Assembly: GCA_016219175.1 (NCBI GenBank)
Contig: JACRCD010000039.1
Location: forward strand, 186,001 to 250,000
Length of the DNA: 64,000 bases
Direction of reading: 5' to 3'
DNA from: Deltaproteobacteria bacterium
GTDB taxonomy: Bacteria > Desulfobacterota > Desulfobulbia > Desulfobulbales > SURF-16
Part shown: one piece after another, positions 60,431-64,000 of the stretch
How the letters are laid out: each line of letters starts with the position of its first letter
How positions within the stretch are numbered: position 1 is the stretch's first letter
Made by a program: the position numbers and the translations under genes
The notes under the pieces: generated by a model
Database searches by the model: none
What the model was told of the DNA's origin: nothing
What the model saw: the letters and a program-made list of their open reading frames with translations, nothing else

Positions 60431-60458
60431 CCGAGCAGGCGTTTGCCTGCCCGCTCGG
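60431..60458. terminator. Hairpin between convergent genes
   Basis: CCGAGCAGGC (60431-60440) pairs imperfectly with GCCTGC...TCGG ending at 60458. It sits in the 65-bp gap between the convergent MFS and cytochrome stops and overlaps none of the coding sequence. No U-run is evident. Confidence 0.4.
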
Positions 60459-60459
60459 A

Positions 60460-61386
60460 TTACAGTCTGTTTTTCTGGTCGGGGTGACAGCGATTGCAGC
60501 CGTTCATGGGGAAAGCAACCGTCATGTGACAGGTGCCGCAATACATGCCATACAGGTTTTTTTCCTTGTCAAAGGCAACCGTGCCCATCTTGGCCAGGGT
60601 GAAAATATCAGGATGGCAGTTGGCGCAGTCCAGCCACAGGATATGCGATTCATGGGGAAAAACCACCAGGGTTCTTGGCGAGCGCGTTGTCCAGCGTATT
60701 GGTTTTTCCAGATGCTTCGGCAGCGGCATGGATTGCTCCGCCCCTTCTTCGCTGATGGAATTACTGGGTGAAATTGCCCCATTTTTTATGGCCTCCACCC
60801 AGTTGACGCCATCGCCATACTCCTGCTGGGGCAGATTCCGGCCGCCCAGCATGGCATCTTTCTTGGCCTGGTAATGCCCTTGCTTGTCAATCTTGATGTG
60901 GCAGAGGTTGCAGGAGTAGTTGACGGAAAAGGCCAGTTTTCCGTTGTGGCAGGCGCCGCAGAAGCGTCCAGCCAGGTAGTCCTCTCTGGTAATGCCCGTG
61001 CCGCCTTTTTTCATGCTGAATTCAAGATCGATGTGGCAGACTCGGCAGGTGAAACGGCTGCGGTGGATTCTATGGGAAAAAACCACGGGGTCCACACGGT
61101 GGTTGACGCTCCGCTCGCGCATGATAATATCCCCGTATTGTTCGGCGGGGCCGGTATAAAGGGCCATGTCAAGGAGATGATCCAGCTCCGCGCGGGGCAG
61201 GGACTTTGTCGTGTACTTCTTGTGAAAGATGGGACTTCCCGGATCCTCAAGCTCTTTTCTGGCCAGAAAGTTGTCAAAGTTATTCCCGCAGCCTGAGAGG
61301 ATGAGGGCTGTCAGGGCCGCCAGCCAGGGCGCAAGCGGCGGATGCTTTTCCCTGGCCGGGCGGAGATGTGCTTTAATGAAATTCAT
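60460..61386 (-). CDS. Hexaheme c-type cytochrome lipoprotein
   Basis: 308 aa. N-terminal signal with lipobox LSGC (ALILSGCGNN), so probably an outer-membrane lipoprotein. Six CxxCH sites: CRVCH, CGACH, CNLCH, CANCH, CGTCH, CNRCH. They form two triplets with matching spacing and upstream FSHRIH / FPHESH histidines, suggesting a duplicated c7-like triheme domain. It is 15 nt downstream of a paralogue with the same six-heme layout but a cleavable signal, so the pair may pass electrons from periplasm to outer membrane. Confidence 0.93.
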   Translation of the reverse strand: MNFIKAHLRPAREKHPPLAPWLAALTALILSGCGNNFDNFLARKELEDPGSPIFHKKYTTKSLPRAELDHLLDMALYTGPAEQYGDIIMRERSVNHRVDPVVFSHRIHRSRFTCRVCHIDLEFSMKKGGTGITREDYLAGRFCGACHNGKLAFSVNYSCNLCHIKIDKQGHYQAKKDAMLGGRNLPQQEYGDGVNWVEAIKNGAISPSNSISEEGAEQSMPLPKHLEKPIRWTTRSPRTLVVFPHESHILWLDCANCHPDIFTLAKMGTVAFDKEKNLYGMYCGTCHMTVAFPMNGCNRCHPDQKNRL

Positions 61387-61401
61387 GCGATTGGCGGCCG
61401 A

Positions 61402-62184
61402 TCAGGGACTGGCAACCGGTTTTGAATGGCAGCGCGTGCAGTCATTCAGGGCAAAGGCAATCGTCCCATGACAGCGGCCGCAGAATTTTCCTTCCGTGAT
61501 CTCCCTCATGGACATTTTCGTCTTGCCGGTTTCCAGGGCGAATGTGTCAGGATGGCACATGCCGCAACCGTTCCAAACCACATGTTTTGAATGGGAGAAG
61601 ATGATCTCCGGCAAACCGGGGAGGGCCGGCGAGCGGGGTTCGTCGCGGCTGTTGACCATCATGTCGTTTTTCCTGAGGCTGATCCCCTGCAGAAAGTCCT
61701 TCGGGGTGATGACGCCGTCCACCTCTGCCTTCATCCAGTCAATCTTATTACCATAGGTAGCGCCCGGCATGGTTTCTTTCAGTTTCTGGAACTCTCTTTT
61801 GGCCTGCTGTTCCAATTCCGCCTCATGCTGTTTGTCTTTTGGATGGCATTTGGTGCAGGTCTCAAGGGCAAAGGCCTCTTTGCCGTTATGGCAGGCTCCG
61901 CAGTACATGCCGTTGCGATTGTCCTCTTCCATTACCCCCGTGCCGTTGGCCAGCTGGGAAAACTCAAGATCAACATGACAGAGGCGGCAGGTGTATTTGC
62001 CGCGGTGGGACCAGTGCCTGAAGGTGACCGGCAGGGCGGTCTTGGCATTCTGGGGCTGACTCATGAGCACATTGCCATATTCATGGCTTTTCACGGCTGC
62101 GCCGGCCATGCCTGTAATCCACAGGGAAAGCACTATCCCCAAAGCCGCTCCCGTTTGAAACGATGTTCTTCTCACTCTTTTCAT
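61402..62184 (-). CDS. Hexaheme c-type cytochrome, periplasmic
   Basis: 260 aa from ATG 62184, chosen for GAGGAG shortly upstream; the frame stays open to 62220. Basic N-terminus, then a signal helix ending near WITGMAGAA; no lipobox. Six CxxCH sites: CRLCH, CGACH, CTKCH, CGMCH, CGRCH, CTRCH, in two triplets with FRHWSH and FSHSKH as likely distal ligands. A charged linker (about 105-150) separates the triplets. It is paralogous to the lipoprotein gene that follows and is first in this two-gene unit. Confidence 0.93.
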   Translation of the reverse strand: MKRVRRTSFQTGAALGIVLSLWITGMAGAAVKSHEYGNVLMSQPQNAKTALPVTFRHWSHRGKYTCRLCHVDLEFSQLANGTGVMEEDNRNGMYCGACHNGKEAFALETCTKCHPKDKQHEAELEQQAKREFQKLKETMPGATYGNKIDWMKAEVDGVITPKDFLQGISLRKNDMMVNSRDEPRSPALPGLPEIIFSHSKHVVWNGCGMCHPDTFALETGKTKMSMREITEGKFCGRCHGTIAFALNDCTRCHSKPVASP

Positions 62185-62466
62185 TCGTTTTCTCCTCTGC
62201 CGGCTTACCGCCGGGAACAAGTATCACAGCGCCTTTTATTGTTTTAGGCTGATATGCGGAGCAGGTCAAGGAAAAGATTTGTCAAAATAGGTATAATTAC
62301 TCGCCATACGGAGTGGTATCATTTTTGCCGCGGCATAGTTTTCTTTCGTCATATTTTGAGTTGTTGCGCTGAAAAGAAAAAAAAGCTTTTCTTTTCTTCC
62401 AGGGCATGTTAATAGCATTGTCAAGCTGAGCAGTGACTGTTTGTAGTTTGCAATACAAAAAAAGTT

Positions 62467-62508
62467 AACCGCACAATCCTCGACGAGCTGAGGCAGTGCG
62501 GTTTTTTT
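62467..62508 (+). terminator. Rho-independent terminator
   Basis: AACCGCAC (62467-62474) pairs with GTGCGGTT (62496-62503), with an inner CCTC/GAGG stem, followed by T7. It lies 150 bp upstream of the helicase gene with no gene before it on this strand, so it may be a leader attenuator. The 62185-62466 stretch holds no supported gene. Confidence 0.75.
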
Positions 62509-62577
62509 GTTTCAGGGCTCAAATTTCGTACTTATGTCACGCATCTGTTAAGATATAAGGCAAATTTGCAGCAATGT

Positions 62578-62604
62578 GCCCCGCATCCCGCGGGGCTTTT
62601 TTTT
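62578..62604 (+). terminator. Second leader terminator upstream of the DEAD-box gene
   Basis: GCCCCGC (62578-62584) and GCGGGGC (62590-62596) enclose a 5-nt loop, followed by eight T. It is about 55 nt before the helicase start. Two terminators in series suggest attenuation of the helicase transcript. Confidence 0.75.
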
Positions 62605-62658
62605 ATGCAGTGCCGGAAACCCCTCTTGCCCTGCCTCACCTATTACATGAAGAACAAT

Positions 62659-64000
62659 ATGACTACATTTAACGAAATAGGCATCCAGGAAAATATTCTC
62701 AAAGGAATTAACGAGTTGGGTTACACGGCGCCCACCGCTGTTCAGGAACAGATCATTCCCATCGTGTTAAACAGGCAGGCTGATGTGGTTGGTTTGGCTC
62801 AGACCGGGACAGGCAAGACGGCGGCCTTTGGTATTCCTCTTATTCAGCTCACTGAAACCCGGCTGAAGCAAACCCAGTCCCTGGTTTTATGTCCCACCAG
62901 GGAACTCTGTGTTCAGGTGGCAAGGGATCTTGGCGATATCGCCAGATATGTATCAGGATTAAGTGTTGTCGCCGTTTACGGCGGGGCCAGTATCGAGGGA
63001 CAGATCAGGGCCTTGCGCGGCGGAGCCCAGATAATCGTGGCAACCCCTGGCCGGCTGCATGACCTGATCCGGCGGCATGTCGTGGATATTTCAGCTATTC
63101 GCCTGGTTGTGCTGGACGAGGCTGATGAAATGCTGCAGATGGGTTTCCAGGATGAACTGAATGCCATCCTGGCCAATACCCCGGCGGATAAAAATACCCT
63201 GCTGTTTTCCGCTACCATGCCAAAAGGCGTGGCGGCAATTGCCAGCAAATACATGAAAGATCCGGTTGAAATCACCATCGGTCAGCGCAATGCCGGATCG
63301 GAAAACGTCCGTCATGTCTACTACATGGTGCAGGCTCGGGACAGATTCATGGCGCTGCGGCGGATCGTTGACAGCAATCCGGATATCTATGCCATAGTAT
63401 TTTGCCGGACTCGCCAGGAAACCAACGAGGTTGCCGAGCAGCTGATCCAGAGCGGATACGGCGCCGACGCCCTGCATGGAGATCTTTCGCAGGGCCAGCG
63501 CGACCATGTTATGAATAAATTCCGCAACAAAAGCCTACAGTTGCTGGTTGCCACCGATGTGGCGGCCCGCGGGCTGGATGTGTCTGATTTAACGCATGTC
63601 ATTAACTATAACCTGCCTGATGAGATAGCGGGTTACACCCACCGCAGCGGGCGGACCGGACGGGCGGGTAAATCGGGAATTTCGATTGCCATAATCCACA
63701 TGCGGGAAAAATATAAAATCAGGGAAATTGAAAAAATTCTCAAAAGGACCTTCGAAGCGGGACGCATCCCCTCCGGGCATGAAATTTGCCAAAGTCAGCT
63801 GCTCAGGCTGGCCAGCACCGTAAAAAATGTCGCTGTCGCCCATGAGCAGCTTAATCCGTTTTTCCCCGCCATATCGGAGCAATTGGCCTCTCTGGACCGG
63901 GAAGAGCTGATTAAACGGTTTTTTTCCATTGAGTTCAACCGTTTCCTGGAAGTTTATCGCAACGCCCCGGAATTAAATGTCCCGGAAAGGGAGAAAGTGC
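62659..64000 (+). CDS. DEAD-box ATP-dependent RNA helicase (partial, runs off the window)
   Basis: At least 447 aa and open at the window end. ATG 62659 (MTTFNEIG) is the usual family start; ATG 62647 is also in frame. Helicase motifs in order: Q motif with PTAVQEQIIP, motif I AQTGTGKT, Ia PTRELC, Ib TPGRL, II VLDEADEML, III SATMP, IV/V region VATDVAARGLDV and VI HRSGRTGRAG. It resembles the CsdA/DeaD and RhlE groups that remodel RNA in ribosome assembly and cold adaptation; the C-terminal part that would separate these is missing. Confidence 0.95.
   Translation, partial: MTTFNEIGIQENILKGINELGYTAPTAVQEQIIPIVLNRQADVVGLAQTGTGKTAAFGIPLIQLTETRLKQTQSLVLCPTRELCVQVARDLGDIARYVSGLSVVAVYGGASIEGQIRALRGGAQIIVATPGRLHDLIRRHVVDISAIRLVVLDEADEMLQMGFQDELNAILANTPADKNTLLFSATMPKGVAAIASKYMKDPVEITIGQRNAGSENVRHVYYMVQARDRFMALRRIVDSNPDIYAIVFCRTRQETNEVAEQLIQSGYGADALHGDLSQGQRDHVMNKFRNKSLQLLVATDVAARGLDVSDLTHVINYNLPDEIAGYTHRSGRTGRAGKSGISIAIIHMREKYKIREIEKILKRTFEAGRIPSGHEICQSQLLRLASTVKNVAVAHEQLNPFFPAISEQLASLDREELIKRFFSIEFNRFLEVYRNAPELNVPEREKV

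Noticed and set aside
1-64000. CRISPR array, tRNA or rRNA genes
   Set aside because: No regularly spaced direct repeats, no cloverleaf-like segments and no rRNA signature sequences were seen by eye on either strand.

Overview
The window looks like chromosome of a Desulfobacterota (former deltaproteobacterial) anaerobe, probably near Desulfobulbales. This is an inference from GC-rich, densely packed housekeeping genes, three multiheme c-type cytochromes, sigma-54 circuits, a cohesin-like/PEP-CTERM secreted protein and a chromosomal integron. No rRNA, tRNA or CRISPR array was seen.

Layout. 1-5 kb holds housekeeping genes (uppP, two methyltransferases, an FmdB-type zinc ribbon, mnmG). 5.0-8.4 kb is a sigma-54 two-component operon with its own -24/-12 promoter. 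8.7-20.4 kb is an efflux region: a TetR regulator, an RND pump with two tandem outer-membrane factors, and a split MacAB-type ABC exporter. 20.5-28 kb is an AT-richer chromosomal integron: a frameshifted IntI-type integrase in reverse orientation, a candidate attI, and two cassettes whose ends match attC rules. One cassette is about 5.2 kb and carries four overlapping genes: an ABC importer plus a methyltransferase-nucleosidase fusion. 28.5-30.8 kb has mazEF and a Fic gene. 31.4-36 kb has a D,D-carboxypeptidase and a large hybrid histidine kinase.

36.2-51 kb (minus strand) is a secreted-protein locus: a subtilase, a small lipoprotein, three multicopper-oxidase-like proteins, a 1768-aa beta-rich/beta-helix protein, a cohesin-like protein with a PEP-CTERM-like tail and a small leader gene. 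Dockerin-like repeats occur on several of the proteins. A sigma-54 promoter, a GEMM-like cyclic-dinucleotide riboswitch with terminator, and a cluster of TGAGACA heptamers precede it. The sigma-54 activator next door is divergent from a 12-heme cytochrome that has its own -24/-12 promoter. The likely picture is an extracellular redox system under sigma-54 and second-messenger control.

53-64 kb is mixed: a YkgJ protein, an adhesin-E-like protein, an ArsR regulator with a Cu/Zn-type permease, a VWA-OmpA lipoprotein, msrB, a TM2 protein, an MFS transporter, a pair of hexaheme cytochromes, and a DEAD-box helicase that runs off the end. Two families of short inverted-repeat elements are scattered through intergenic regions.
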